Assembly (NCBI RefSeq): GCF_000182925.2
Contig: NC_026501.1
Span: 248,001 to 312,000, forward strand
Source of the DNA: Neurospora crassa OR74A
Taxonomy: Eukaryota > Ascomycota > Sordariomycetes > Sordariales > Sordariaceae
Reading direction: 5' to 3'
DNA: 64,000 nucleotides
Under the pieces are notes generated by a model. It saw only the letters and a list, made by a program, of their open reading frames with translations, was not told the DNA's origin and did no database searches. The translations under genes were made by a program, and so were the position numbers. Below are positions 49,771 through 61,018 of this stretch, piece after piece. Numbering within the stretch: the stretch's first letter is position 1; every line of letters starts with the position of its first letter.

Positions 49771-50938
49771 TTTTACGATTTGTGTACCTGAATAATACAT
49801 TGTCAGCCTAACTAGCTAGTAATTTGATCAAAGCATACCGAGTTCAAGTTGAGACTTACGCGTTTTTTGCTTACGCAAATGCCTGGAATCAAAATCGCAA
49901 GAAGTCCCTTCGCCGACAGAACGTATTTGTTACGACCTAGTAACTAACGTGATGAACTCGATATGTGTTGGAAACGTTGTTGTATGCCTTAGAACATTAC
50001 TAAAGACGCGTTCAGACAACCGAGATAGTGAACAAACGTGCTGTCGTGAGAATGGGGGGTTGGATGGATCGTAACGCGTTCTCGCCTCAGCGAACATCTG
50101 GCAAAACGAACTCGGGGCAAGCATGCGACACCGGCAAGATAACAACGGCATGTGGCAGGCAAAAATGGCATTGGTTACGGGCCATAATGGACGTAGCGAG
50201 TTGGGATGAAATTTATCACTCGCTGGAGGAACAATAACATGGATCTCTCCGCGCATGGACGTGAGACTGTGAGCCGATGGCTGTCCTAGCATCCTCTGAA
50301 AGAGAGCTTGAACACGGAAAATCATGGTCTTCCGATGGTATTGTTCCTTTATGTTTCCCTCTTTTCATTTTCCTTTGGCTCCTCGATCCTTTGGCCACTT
50401 AAGGAAGGGAAATCGTGTCTCAAATCTGCAATCTGCACCACTGCTCCTTCTTGAACTATTCATGTCTTTAAACCAAGCAATGCCCCGATTTTCCGATATG
50501 AACCTCGCATCTATTTCTTTCGGAATGCTTGCTGAAAGGACGAGCGGTTCGGGGCGAATCTCGTCGCCTGAGCGCATGATGAATTTGCTGCCTGGTAAGT
50601 ACTTCAGGTGAACCAACTACAATTCTACGAAAGAAGAAAACAAAAAAGAAAGATAATAGAAATCCCTTTATATAGTTGGGAATGGCTAGCAGCTGTAAAG
50701 CTCAAATAACAGGAAGGACTTTTAATTTGTTGCAGTAGGAGGAAACAGACATATGTGTACGTTGTAGAGGTGCAGTAGATGCTTTCTGTACGTTAACTTT
50801 GCGTCTGTGCCTATCTATGGTCAACCATGCAGGTTACGATCTCGGGATGGGGATTGGGGGCTCGGCCTACAGGCATCGACTTCTGGACTGAGATCTAGGA
50901 ACATGAATAACAGAAAGTAAAGTGCAAAAAAGAAAGTG
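49771..50938. other. RH6 promoter and leader
   Basis: It contains the RH6 leader intron and about 1 kb without a supported gene before TL9. Short frames here have no recognisable content. Confidence 0.4.
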
Positions 50939-51044
50939 TGATTGCCCGGTATTGGATTCGAACCAATATCTTCCTCAAGGACCTCAATCAGAAGTGAAAT
51001 CATTCCACCTCAGGGATGTTGCCTATTACACCAACCAGCCAACC
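50939..51044 (-). ncRNA. TL9, tRNA-like Pol III locus (inverted twin of TL8)
   Basis: Minus-strand copy of TL8 with D-arm GTTGG-type variation and T-arm TATTGG/CCAATA. Homology with TL8 continues about 100 bases upstream (CCGCTA, GCGCCAAACCTGC, CTACATAAG) and about 20 bases downstream through the T-run (TTTTTTGCACTTT). It lies 1.17 kb upstream of RH6 on the same strand. Confidence 0.65.
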
Positions 51045-51227
51045 ACGGAAAGAGGGCCCGTCAAGGGGGCTTATGTAGCCCAAATGCACCTTCCTTGGAT
51101 TGCATGCAGGTTTGGCGCAGGTTAGCGGGGTGAGCAAGCGACGGGAAGCAGAATATGAGGGGTACAGGCACTTCAGTCTTGTTCAGTTCCCAATTTTTCC
51201 GGCCCCTCCATCCTCCCTTCGCTTTCT

Positions 51228-52095
51228 ATGCCAATTAACTCGCAAATCTGGATTCCACACCTCGCTCCTTTTCACCACCACTCGAGATTCTGCGCCTTCA
51301 ATATCAGTCGACGAGCCTTTTGGTCCTTCTTGCCTTCTTCCGCGGTGACCGCGGTCTCCCACAAGGCACTCCAAGAATCGGATGGTACCATCAGGTCCGG
51401 GGTCAAGGCATCATTAACCACATACCAACGTGAGGTTTTTCTGCTTCTTTCTACATCCAGAATCTTTCCACGTCTTCGTCTTTTCGTCATTTGTCCGCCC
51501 TTTCTCTGCCCTCCATCCCGTATTCGCGTCCAAAATTCACCACTCCACGGCGAATACCTTGACCGTTCTGAGCCAGATGTTTTCACTGCCGAAGACCTGA
51601 GCAAAATTGCTGGCTCCGGCTTTGATATGGAGAGATATCCCGACGATACAGAGCTAGTTCACGCCTACTCCCTCGGCGCTGACCCGTCCGTCAACCTCAA
51701 TACCGACTGTCTCCCTGTCACTCATGAGACCTCTAGTGCCTTGTACGGCATCTGTACGGCACTCTACCAGCCCGTAGCTTCATTGTGCATTCCAGTCTTT
51801 CCCAACTCACCGCGGAATGCCTGCCGCTCATGGGAGTTCAGTAAGTCACGACGTATACGCTAGCTTGGCTCTCGGTCCACTTGCCTACCAACCCAGCGAC
51901 CTCCTCGTTGGCCAACATCTCCCACAGGCATCTCATCAGACAGGAACGCCGTTTGTTGAGGATGAGGCAAGAGAAAACACCGAAGTCTCCATCTTAAGGT
52001 CGGAGACAAGACCATTCGCAGGAAAAGCTACTAATCCCCGGTGTCGATGTGGTCGAGTTTGTTGTCCTCCCGTAGTATTCCCGCCAGATCTTTGA
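51228..52095 (+). pseudogene. RH7, truncated RH paralogue
   Basis: An acidic low-complexity segment (EDLSKIAGSGFDMERYPDDT, near 51,600) precedes SILRSETRPFAGKAT (about 51,990-52,035). The latter matches the RH family signature R-I-x-LW-x-x-ETR-x-F-x-G. Nothing like the RNase H core follows. A GTAAGT donor at 51,839 suggests an intron between the two parts. It is best read as a 5' remnant of an RH gene, with TL9 divergent on its left. Confidence 0.5.
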
Positions 52096-52628
52096 GTCGG
52101 AGTATTTTAGGCTAGTAGAGCTGATGCTTTCAAGCAAGATAAAAACAAGTTCCTGTTTTCAATCAGTGAGGAGTCTCCACTTTGTCATCCCGCCCTCCTT
52201 TTGTCCAGAGTGAAGACCAAAAAGTCGGAAGGACAAAAGACAGAGTATAAAGAAGAAGTGACAAGGTCTGGAAGCAGAGGGGTTACAGTTTGTACTCTAT
52301 CGAAGGAAATGAGAGTATGTACGAATACAGTGAGTTCTAACGGTGAGGCAAATCACTTCTCACGCACCGAAAGCATGGACGGTTTCAAGTCTGTGTATGT
52401 TGTGCCTCTGGTTTCAAGTGGGCTATTGTTTCGCACTGCCCAATGTGCTTGACTGAACTTCGAAGCGTTGAAGAAGGAAAAAACAAATTGATAGCTAGGT
52501 ATCTTCTACCATCAGTTGTAAACTGCTGGCAAAGAGGACACAGGTTCCTATGAGAGCATGAAGCACGGGGCAAGCAGCATATAACCTTCCCTTCTAGCAC
52601 TTACCAACAACCAAATCCGCTGCTAAAT
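52096..52628. other. Intergenic between RH7 and TL10
   Basis: No gene is supported; the right end is the TL10 promoter flank. Confidence 0.4.
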
Positions 52629-52739
52629 GGCCCCGTGGTGTAACGGTAGCACACGTCATGAGAAGCAACGATCCTAAGCCCAGCTAAGGCAGGCGGCCAG
52701 CAGACCAACGCGTCCGAGGTTCGACTCCCGGCAGTGGCA
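52629..52739 (+). ncRNA. TL10, tRNA-like Pol III locus (family TL10-TL12)
   Basis: The start GGCCCCGTGGTGTAACGG holds box A; the D-arm GTGT/ACAC is perfect. Box B is GGTTCGACTCC and the 3' end is CAGTGGCA. The acceptor pairs poorly (about four of seven), so it is less tRNA-like than TL2 or TL3. The centre includes CTAAG-GCAGGCGG, shared with TL12 and TL11 in part. A seven-T run follows at 52,761. Confidence 0.58.
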
Positions 52740-53282
52740 CTCCAACATTTACCAGCACTCTTTTTTTGCTTTTTAAGCTTTACTTAGATTCCTCTTCCAA
52801 GCCTTGTGCTTACTGTTACATGTCAACAGTCTTCCACTTTGAGTAATGCAGTGCATCCACTGGTTTTTCTTTGTTCTTTTTTTTTTCATTTTTTTTTACA
52901 CAATGTGGAATCGCAATTACAACTAACGATGCGTGTAGGTGCCCTAATTGCGCATTCACTCGCCGAACTTGCCGCCAGTTTCGGGAAGTGGCGGATGCTG
53001 TCTGTGTCGGCACTATGATAATTGCACTTCAGTAGTACCTCATGTTCGGACATCATCCACTCCATGTGACAGAAGTAAATGCTCCAGTCGCCAGGCAGGT
53101 CCGAGGACGAAGGTGATGCTGGGTATTGTTACCACCTCCACGAAATGGTTTGCGATTCTCAATTCATCGATTCAGAAGTATCCAAGTGGACGAAAATGGA
53201 AAGCAGTGCCTTCTCAGGTCAAGGGAAGGGTAAACATAAGCATAGCCTCCGAACCTTGCACCAACACATCTTGCTGGTAGCT
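52740..53282. other. Spacer between TL10 and TL11
   Basis: No gene is supported. A T-rich stretch near 52,875-52,900 is the only notable composition. Confidence 0.4.
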
Positions 53283-53389
53283 AGCCCCGTGGTGTAATGG
53301 CAGCACACGACGATTAAGCGAAGCCCAAGTCTTGGTAAGGCCGGTGAGAGCCGAAAAGCAGGTCCCAGGTTCAATTCCGGGCAGCGGCA
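53283..53389 (+). ncRNA. TL11, tRNA-like Pol III locus (family TL10-TL12)
   Basis: AGCCCCGTGGTGTAATGG start with box A, D-arm GTGT/ACAC, box B GGTTCAATTCC and end CAGCGGCA. GTCCCAGGTTCAA-TCCGGGCAG is shared with TL12. A five-T run follows at 53,410. RH8 begins 960 bases downstream on the same strand. Confidence 0.58.
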
Positions 53390-54352
53390 TTTAAATGTCT
53401 ACCAGCACCTTTTTGCGTCCTTTTGCTTTTTAGGAGGTCGTCTCCTTGACGTGATACGGTACTCACCCAGTCCCGTTATTACTTCGTTGTTCCTGCGAGA
53501 TATCATATTGTATCTTTGCTACTTTGTGAACTGAAGGTGAGGCATGACTCTTTGAGCCCATTTGATACTCATGCGTAGCCCATGACAATCTCAAAGGGAT
53601 TCTTTGACTTGGGCACGAGATCGGCATTCTCTCAATCTCTCCTCGAACTGTCAGTTAGGGTGTGCTTCATATCAGACATACACGATCGTCAGGAGAAGTA
53701 ATGTGCTCCATTCGATGCAAGTTTGATGATAGTAGTGGAAGAGCCCTCGTCGCGCCATCCGTAGCGACTTGATTACGAGCCGGATTTGCTGCCCTGGCGA
53801 GCTTCATCCCAACTTCTGTGGAAGGAACTTGGACTTTGCTCTTATCGTACCTTCCTTCACTTCCTCCTTCGTAGGAACGCTCGATAAGCAGTTTCTGCCC
53901 TTCAAATTTTGACATGTGCTTTCACTGGACATCCGACAATTACCGCCAGGCACGAGCCGTGTCGTCCTACCCCTCTTGGACTTGATCGCAAACCAGTTTT
54001 TCTCTCCGCTTGCAAGACTCATCTGGTTCGCAAAGATCGTTGCCTTAACTTCATTTGCAGTTTCCTCTATTTTTCCTGGCCACTGCTGTCTTCGTTTCTT
54101 TTCGTTCCTTCCTTTCTACCGCGACAACACTTCATCCGCTTCCTCTGGAGATCACTGTACTCGCAGTACGTTACATCAGCGATTGCTCAAGGTGAGTAGC
54201 TGTAACCCCCCCCCTCCCCCCAAAACCTCCATCGAGAAAAAATGGCTCTTCAGCACATGCTCCCATCATTCTATCCGTTTGTAGTTTCTCCATTAACGAT
54301 TGGCATGATTCTTTAGTCTTTTAGTCGACCACCCCGGCCTTAACCTCGCAGG
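53390..54352. other. RH8 promoter and leader
   Basis: The pyrimidine-rich leader (about 54,050-54,150) and leader intron (54,192-54,316, GTGAGT to CTTTAG) belong to RH8. No other gene is supported. Confidence 0.45.
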
Positions 54353-55729
54353 ATGACACTTCCAAAGCGACCCCGAAGCCCGGGGTTCATTGCCGATGCC
54401 GATGGAAATGTCTACAAACGCATGAAGCGGGGACACGAGTCCTTCTATTGGATGGGAGATGCTTCGGAGGCCGAGGCCCTCGGATTGGCGCAAGACTTCT
54501 CACAGAAAGCACAAGATGTCTCGAAAAGTATCCAAGACCCCAAAAGTACAGTCGCCGCCAATGCCCCAACAAGTTCTGGTCTCCCGTCAGCGACTCATCT
54601 CGACCACCCAGTCCCTTCCTGTGTAGTGCCGACGGAGCCTGCACCTAAAGATCACAACTCGGCGGCGCCTAGCAATGCCAGGCACAGGTCCACCGATCGC
54701 ACCAGCCGTACCCACAAGAAAACGTTAATCCAGCGGCCTCCAGAAAGATCACCCTCGCCCAGCGGTGATATTAGAATTCCCCTGTGGCGGAATGAGACTC
54801 GCGCCTTTAAGGGTACATGCGAACTTCCACCAAAAGTCATGGGAAGAGAATTGGCCAAAAGTGCGCAAAATGCTGAGCTGTGGGTCGATGGCAAGCCACA
54901 GTTCAATGTCTTTGTCGATGGGTCTTACAAACCCTATGTCGATTTGCCCAAGAAGAAGAGGCTACCAGAGCACCGTTCTTGGGGCCGTGGTGGCTATGGT
55001 GTGGCCTTCCGTGATCCCTACCACGGGACGGCGACTGCCGAATCGAAAGGAGACCACAACGGTAACCTCCAAGACCGCACAAAGGGTGGGATTGGAGGCA
55101 AGTCGAAGCGACGAGATTTCAACATTCGTTCTTGGAGCTCCTATCGCGTACTATCGAGTTACCATACAGAGCTAGCCGCCATCTTTCAGGGCCTTCAGAC
55201 CGTCCTAACTTCGGTCAGACAGAACAGGCCTCCCTCCGGTGCTTCCGTTTGCATCTTCACGGACAGCTCAGACAGTGTCAGACGCCTACGAAACAAGCGC
55301 GCACTTCCAGACGATGAGCCGGTAACCTTGCGCGACGCTCTTACCATGCCGCTTGTGCGTGCCATCATATGGTTGTCGCACTACCTCTTCGAAGAAGGGT
55401 GTGAGATCAAGCTCCAATGGTTACCGAGATGCTGCGTACGGGCGCATAGGCTGGCGGACAAGGCTGCGGGTTCGTGGGAAAGGAGCGATGCCGTCTTCTA
55501 CCAGAGGGATGTGCCCCTTTGGCGGAGAGACGGCATTCTCGACGCAGTCCACGAGGACCTCATCAAGGTGGTCAATCGAATCGAGGCTGGAGAACAGGTA
55601 CGTCTGCCTCCTTGGGCAGAAAGGCAGCGTGGATCCAAGAAAGAGGATCATAAAGATACGCTGGAAATCTTTTCAGGTTCGACGGTCCAGAGAGAGATTG
55701 AGACGCAATCCGAGTTCATGGATACCTAG
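54353..55729 (+). CDS. RH8, RNase H-fold protein
   Basis: The protein has 458 residues. The start follows a leader intron and encodes MTLPKRPRSPGF, a KR-rich N-terminus shared with RH4 and RH6, then KRMKRG. The family signature IPLWRNETRAFKG lies near residue 143. RNase H acids are D189 (VFVDGSY), E273 (HTELAAIFQ), D304 (IFTDSSD) and D369 (RLADKAAG). The family box RRDGILDAV follows, then a short polar tail. Compared with RH1 it lacks the long basic tail, and I see no clear SUMO-interaction motif. TL11 lies upstream and TL12 downstream in opposite orientation. Confidence 0.8.
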   Translation: MTLPKRPRSPGFIADADGNVYKRMKRGHESFYWMGDASEAEALGLAQDFSQKAQDVSKSIQDPKSTVAANAPTSSGLPSATHLDHPVPSCVVPTEPAPKDHNSAAPSNARHRSTDRTSRTHKKTLIQRPPERSPSPSGDIRIPLWRNETRAFKGTCELPPKVMGRELAKSAQNAELWVDGKPQFNVFVDGSYKPYVDLPKKKRLPEHRSWGRGGYGVAFRDPYHGTATAESKGDHNGNLQDRTKGGIGGKSKRRDFNIRSWSSYRVLSSYHTELAAIFQGLQTVLTSVRQNRPPSGASVCIFTDSSDSVRRLRNKRALPDDEPVTLRDALTMPLVRAIIWLSHYLFEEGCEIKLQWLPRCCVRAHRLADKAAGSWERSDAVFYQRDVPLWRRDGILDAVHEDLIKVVNRIEAGEQVRLPPWAERQRGSKKEDHKDTLEIFSGSTVQREIETQSEFMDT

Positions 55730-56152
55730 GTCTGCGATCAAGACATAGGGGTTGATGAGGATTCTCTAAAAGGGTTAAACGTAAGAGGTCCAAGAAAGCT
55801 AGAGAGCACGGGGCTGGTATATCAAGGGAGTGCGGCTAGAATGCTGACTTCGCATTGTTCTTATCTGTCTGGCTGGATTATATGTCGAACTTCTTGCAAG
55901 ATTTATCTTGTCGTTGCTACTTCAATGTAGTTGAAGTTAGGGAATTGATGAAACCGACGTGGACTTTGTGTAATGCTGTGTGTAACGGATTTAACAGGGC
56001 TAGTACATAGATGCAAAGACCATCAACAACGAACCTCAATATGAATGAAGCCAGCGCAGTCCTTTTTCCAAAAGAGAACATAATAAACAAGAAGCTCCCA
56101 AAAATAATGGCCAAAGGGGGCAAAAAACGAGGAGTGCTAGTAAGTGTCTAGA
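55730..56152. other. Intergenic between RH8 and TL12
   Basis: 3' flank of RH8. The right end carries the TL12 T-run (A's on the plus strand at 56,122-56,127). Confidence 0.4.
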
Positions 56153-56265
56153 TGCCACTGCCCGGAGTTGAACCTGGGACCTGTCGGTGGTTCGCCGACG
56201 CCTGCCTTACCTAGGCTGGGGACGTCTACTTCTCTTGACGTATGCTACCGTTACACCACGGGGCC
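56153..56265 (-). ncRNA. TL12, tRNA-like Pol III locus (family TL10-TL12)
   Basis: Minus-strand start GGCCCCGTGGTGTAACGG (box A), D-arm GTGT/ATAC, box B GGTTCAACTCC and end CAGTGGCA. The T-arm has one mismatch. The central GACGTC and GTCGGC/GCCGAC-like pieces form hairpins in place of an anticodon arm. A T-run lies 26 bases downstream. It is the rightmost TL locus and faces RH8. Confidence 0.6.
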
Positions 56266-57702
56266 ACCTTTGCCAGCTGTTGTTGGATGTCAGGGCCTGA
56301 ATGGGGGGTTATGTGCCTCGTGCTCCGTTCCCTGTCAAGTGCATCTAAACCTAAACCTGCGCCGTCTCCCGGTCGCAGGACCGCGAGGCATCCTTTCCTT
56401 CTTCTTCATCACCACCTCACTCTATGTTAGCGACTGCCCCGTAATCTGCCAATGATCCGGCATCATTTAATATCTACCTAACTTGTAAACAGTGCAAATC
56501 GCAGAGGGTAGAAGGTGCATGAAAGGGAAATTTCTGATGGATTCCATGAAAGCACCGGGCGGGGTCTTGCTCAAACATACCTACCTAGGTAGTATATTTT
56601 CAACTTTCTTACAAATGAAGCTATAGGTAGCTCATCTCATCTTACAACTCCCCGTGTCCAGTCTTTTCTACGAACCTACCTACCGCGGTGTTGCCAAGTT
56701 CCCTACTAAGTCAACAACCTACAAGGTAGGTAGGTATTCGAGTTGCCATCTTCAACATTAACTTGTGCAGGTGCTGTAGACAGTTTGATCTTACAATCGC
56801 TCACGACTCCTTTCGACTCCTTAAAACACCTCTTGACCCCTTTACGCTATGAAATATCCGGCGACAAGAAAATTAATACAGACTTCGTTAGCTGTCCATC
56901 CCCTAAAAATCATAATTCCATTAACAGAAGCGAGATAAATGTTTTACCCTAAAACCTACACTTAAGGTTCAGAAGACATGCAGCACAGTTATGACAGGAG
57001 AGTACTTAGCCCCCCCCACTTAAACGTACCCCTATCAAAGCACACAGCAATTATAATAGTTGAAACAACGCCGAGTGTCCGCCGTGGGTTTTGCATGTCG
57101 GTTTTCGGTGTAGTTTCCGGGTGGGGCCGATCACGGGGCGGTCCGCGGTGGGGCTGGTGGGACCGATAGGACCTGATCGTCGTCTTGCACTGCGCGGTCT
57201 CCACTACTTTCTCCGGCATCCGAGCCTGGGTCGATGATGTACAGGTATCCCTGGTGAGCAGTTTCGTTGATTTGTCGTTTGTATCAGCTGCCATTGGTAG
57301 TGAACAGGTATCAAATGAAGCTCCTCTTGGATACAACCAGACATGTTCGATTCTCTTTATTTACTAATCATGCCGTCGCTAACTACCTACATTCAACCCC
57401 CACCAAGCAACCGCTGACCTTGCCCATTCTCAACCTCCCCCTTGGCAAACTGTCCAAACTGATATATACTAGCGTACCCAAATATCCAAACTTATATAAT
57501 CATGCATGATATACTCTCGATCCTTGTCATTCTCATTCTCATGACTCGTCCAATGCAATATCCAAACTCCCGAGTTCTTCTTCTTTTTTTTTAGTCCATC
57601 ACCGATCCCCCCACAACCCCAGAACACCGAACCATACAACCCAACCTTCCTGTCCTTTGACTTTTTCGTCTCAAACTAGTAGTGTACCTCGCCAGCCAGG
57701 TC
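56266..57702. other. Intergenic, 3' side of VTC4
   Basis: No gene is supported. The stretch 57,110-57,170 is GC-rich and 57,400-57,660 is AT-rich with T-runs, probably VTC4 3' flank. This marks the switch from the accessory zone to conserved genes. Confidence 0.4.
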
Positions 57703-60126
57703 TCACCAAACCCCTCTGCCCTTCCCCTCATACACAAAGTTCAACACCACGGCCACAAACAGCGCCGCGCAGAGAATGCTTGGGCCCCACTTATCATAAT
57801 ACCTCGCCGCCTTTCTCGTCCTGATGGCGTGGCTGCGGTAGAGGTAAATCACCACGGCGTACCACAGCGAGAGGAAGGCCAACAGGGTGAATACGCCGGC
57901 GGCGATGATGGAGCTTCCGCGACCGCCCTTGTCGCTGGCGCCAAAATTGAGCAAGGTGACGGCGATGGTGCCGATGTAGATGGAGTATTCGAGCTGTTGA
58001 ATATCGTTGTCAGTTCGAGTAGCCTGGCGAAGAGCCTGGGAACATGGGGAAGGGAAATGAAAAGGGGAAGGAGAAGGAAATCAGAAGAAAAGGAGTCATA
58101 CCCATCCCAAAAAGGTCCTCTCGGCAGCAAAATACACCTTGGGCTCCACCCTCACCGGCACATAAATCTTCTTGCCCTTGGGCGCCTTGATCCTCTTTTG
58201 ATGAATCTCGCCCGAACCCAACAAGCTCTCCAAGTTCGCGTTTCTAGGTACCTGCGATGCTCGGGGCCTGGGCACCAGCGCCTTGAGAACTGACCACGTC
58301 ACCCTCGCCGCGGCGTTAGCGCGCGTCTGCAAAAGAGTCGAGTAGTAAGTCCAGCCGCCGACTCTCCTTGCCTCCTCTAGCCTATCTTCATCCGGTTCGT
58401 CCTCCGAGTCGTACAGGTAGGTATTCTCGTTGGAAGCCTGGTCAACGGTCTGGTCTTCAATGTCAGTAGCGGTAACACCGCCACGAGCCCGCCGGTTTCT
58501 GGTCACGCCTTGACCGCTGGTCTCGCCGTTCTGATTTTCGGTCGTGGTCTCGTTCTCCTCGTCGGAATCCTCATCGTCGTCTTCGTCGACGTCGGTGGTG
58601 CTGGTCCTGGTTGAGCTTTCGAGGCGCTTGATGCCAAAGTCGTGCGTGGGCGGCTTGCGGATGTCCACGTCCATCTGGGGGAACCAGTAGGGGAGGAGGT
58701 GGATGCGATCGGGGAAGAGGCTGGCGGTGCCGTGGATGAACTTGGAGAACTTGGGCACGGCTTCTACCAAGTGACTAGAGATGAGCTGGCGGACCCACTC
58801 GGGCGGTTCCTGGCCGAGCTGTGTCTGCAATTTGACTTCGAGAACGGCATACGGGAAGCGACAGATATCACTGGGAGGAAGCTGGGGAAAAGGCCAATCG
58901 ATGCCAATGTCCGTGCGCCGCCAGTTGTCACCAGACCGCTGGACACCATCCAGGTTGTCTTCGCGGATCATGGTCAGCTCCGTGTCAAGGGAAATGCGCA
59001 CACGCGCGTCGGCGGGGAGCTGGAAGGCCGTGCGGTGGTAGAAGGAGCGGACAACAGGCTTCAACTTCTTCTTGAGGACAGAGTACTGGATCTCGGCGGC
59101 GAGACGCTCGTCTTCAGCAATGGCCTTTTCGGACTTCTTTCCTTCCTTGCGCGCCTTTTCGAAGATGGCCGAGGGGAGGAGCTCGCCGCGCAAGTAAGGG
59201 TTGACGAGCTTTTCCTTCAGGGCGAAACGAGCCTTGACGGACTTTTCGCCCGTCCAATCTTCTCTGTGGGTTTTCCGTTCAACAAAGATGGTCTCGGTTT
59301 GCATGCCACCGTACCATCGCAGACGAATGGCCTCAGCACCTTCCGTCTTCTTCAACCGACCCTCGTAAAGCTCAAAGGTCTCGGGGTTGTCGTAGTAGAT
59401 GGATGAGATGGCCGAGTCGGCCTCCTCAAACTCTTTGCTCGGGTTGAAGACCAGAACAGGCAGATGCTTGAGGATGATCAACTTGAGCTCGGTCACGTTG
59501 TCGGGGTGCACCCAGTATTTGGTGGTGTGTCGGACGAAGCTACCTTGGCTTCCGCCGGCAGAACTGTCGCCCTTGACGGGGTTGCCTCTTGTCCTGACCA
59601 AATCGTACAGCTTGGACAGCTTCACGACGGCCGCGTCGTAGTTCTCCTTGTAGAATGGCTTGGCCTTGAGACGTGCGTCAAACACAGGCTTCAAGCGCCA
59701 TCCTGTCATCTTGTCGTGCTTCTTGATGATCTTGTAGAAACCGGTATAGTTGACCTGGACGAACTTGGCAAGGTCGTGGACCTCGGCAATGATGTCGCTT
59801 AGATCCTCCTCCAGCAGCATGAACTCCTCCTCGGACGGCCCTTCTTCGTTCAGCCCCCGTTCCTGCAGACGGTTGACGACATCTTTGACTTCGCGCTCGC
59901 TGACGGCTATCCTCCTCGAGATCTCCATGGCCTTGACCTGCTGCTTGGTGTGGACCTTGTCGAGCTCGGCCTCGAGCTTGCTGACGAAGCGTTTCTCATC
60001 CTCCTCTGTCCACTCGCCATGGGGGCCGCTGGGGCGCTTCAGGTCGGCCTTGAGGCCGTCATAGTCGATGTAGTACCACTGGTATTCGCGGATGATGCTG
60101 GAGCGGAGCTGTTCGCCGAACTTCAT
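57703..60126 (-). CDS. VTC4: VTC4, vacuolar transporter chaperone, polyphosphate polymerase
   Basis: This is the catalytic subunit of the VTC complex at the vacuole membrane. It makes polyphosphate from ATP and passes it into the vacuole. Exons are 60126-58102 and 57993-57703; the intron (58101-57994) has GTATGA, AACTGAC and CAACAG. It gives 771 residues (yeast Vtc4 721). An SPX domain opens the protein ([20 protein letters not shown]), sensing inositol pyrophosphates. The VTC tunnel domain has [56 protein letters not shown] and [12 protein letters not shown], keeping the basic substrate residues. An acidic linker follows. The last exon encodes three membrane helices ([45 protein letters not shown]). 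I chose the SPX methionine over an upstream in-frame one 48 codons earlier, because SPX begins exactly there. Confidence 0.95.
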
Positions 60127-61018
60127 GACGATGAGCCCTGGGCGCAACCGACGGGGCTTGTTGGCGGAGGAGTCTGTGAATCGATACCTGGTCGAGTGCC
60201 ACGTCTGCTTTCCTGTCTTGAGATCATGGACAATAAGCATGGGCGCGCAATACACGAAACAGTGAGACACGATAAATAGAGCAGCAGAGAGAGAGTGTGT
60301 GTGGCGGGGTAGCTTTTCGTACCTGATTCTCGCTTTGATGGGCCTACGAGAGTAGATATGGGTGACTCCAGTCGGCTAGACAGTCAGTCGATGGTAGTCT
60401 CGGTTTACGACTAGGTAGTATCGATGGGCCGGGTTAGAACGTGACTACTGAAAACGGAACATGTGGTTGTCGAGTGGTTCGTGATTGTGGTCGCCGGTTA
60501 ATTGTTGGGATGGAGTTTGATGGCTGCGAAAACATGGAAAGTGAGGATGGCAGAAAGTTGGCTCGCGACACTAGCACGGATGCTGCAGGCTGTCCGCGTC
60601 GAGCTGTTAGTGCATGCTACGTGTACACCGTAGGCGACCGGGCTAGGACCGAGCGCCTGAGGTCACCATGAAGGCACGTTCCACAGAGGGTTGCTGCCAT
60701 TGGCCAATCAAGCCCTTGCCTGCCTGTAGTGTCGTTAAAAATGGGGCAATGGCATCACTGCAGTGGGGCCGTGCACAAACAGGGGAGGGCCTGTCTCGGG
60801 TGACAATCTGTTAACGACAGGGCCTGCTGTAGCCTGTAGAGCGCTACGTACCTTGGTCACTTACATAACCCTGATCATGGCGTCTCTCACCACTACCAAC
60901 CCTGAACATTTCGTCCTGCCTGCCCCACTGAAAAAATAAACTGCCCAATCGAGACACTTGATGGCCTCTCTCTGTGACTCTCACCAGTCAACATCACACC
61001 CCAAAATACCAAGCCACC
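60127..61018. promoter_or_regulatory. Divergent promoter between VTC4 and RMT2
   Basis: About 0.9 kb separates the two start codons, which point away from each other. No gene is supported; I see no clear TATA or named operator. Confidence 0.5.

Noticed and set aside
9493-55729. RH genes as the RNase H part of retroelements
   Set aside because: No reverse transcriptase, integrase, gag-like or terminal-repeat sequence accompanies them, and each has its own promoter, leader intron and stop.
8909-56265. TL loci as ordinary SINE insertions
   Set aside because: No 3' tails or flanking duplications seen; many have a TATA-like upstream element, and all have T-run terminators, as expected of Pol III genes. 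Not fully excluded.
8909-56265. Dispersed 5S rRNA genes
   Set aside because: Searched by eye for the Neurospora-type 5S start and internal control region; not present.
57703-57954. Separate small membrane protein
   Set aside because: It is the last exon of VTC4, joined by an intron with clear donor, branch and acceptor.
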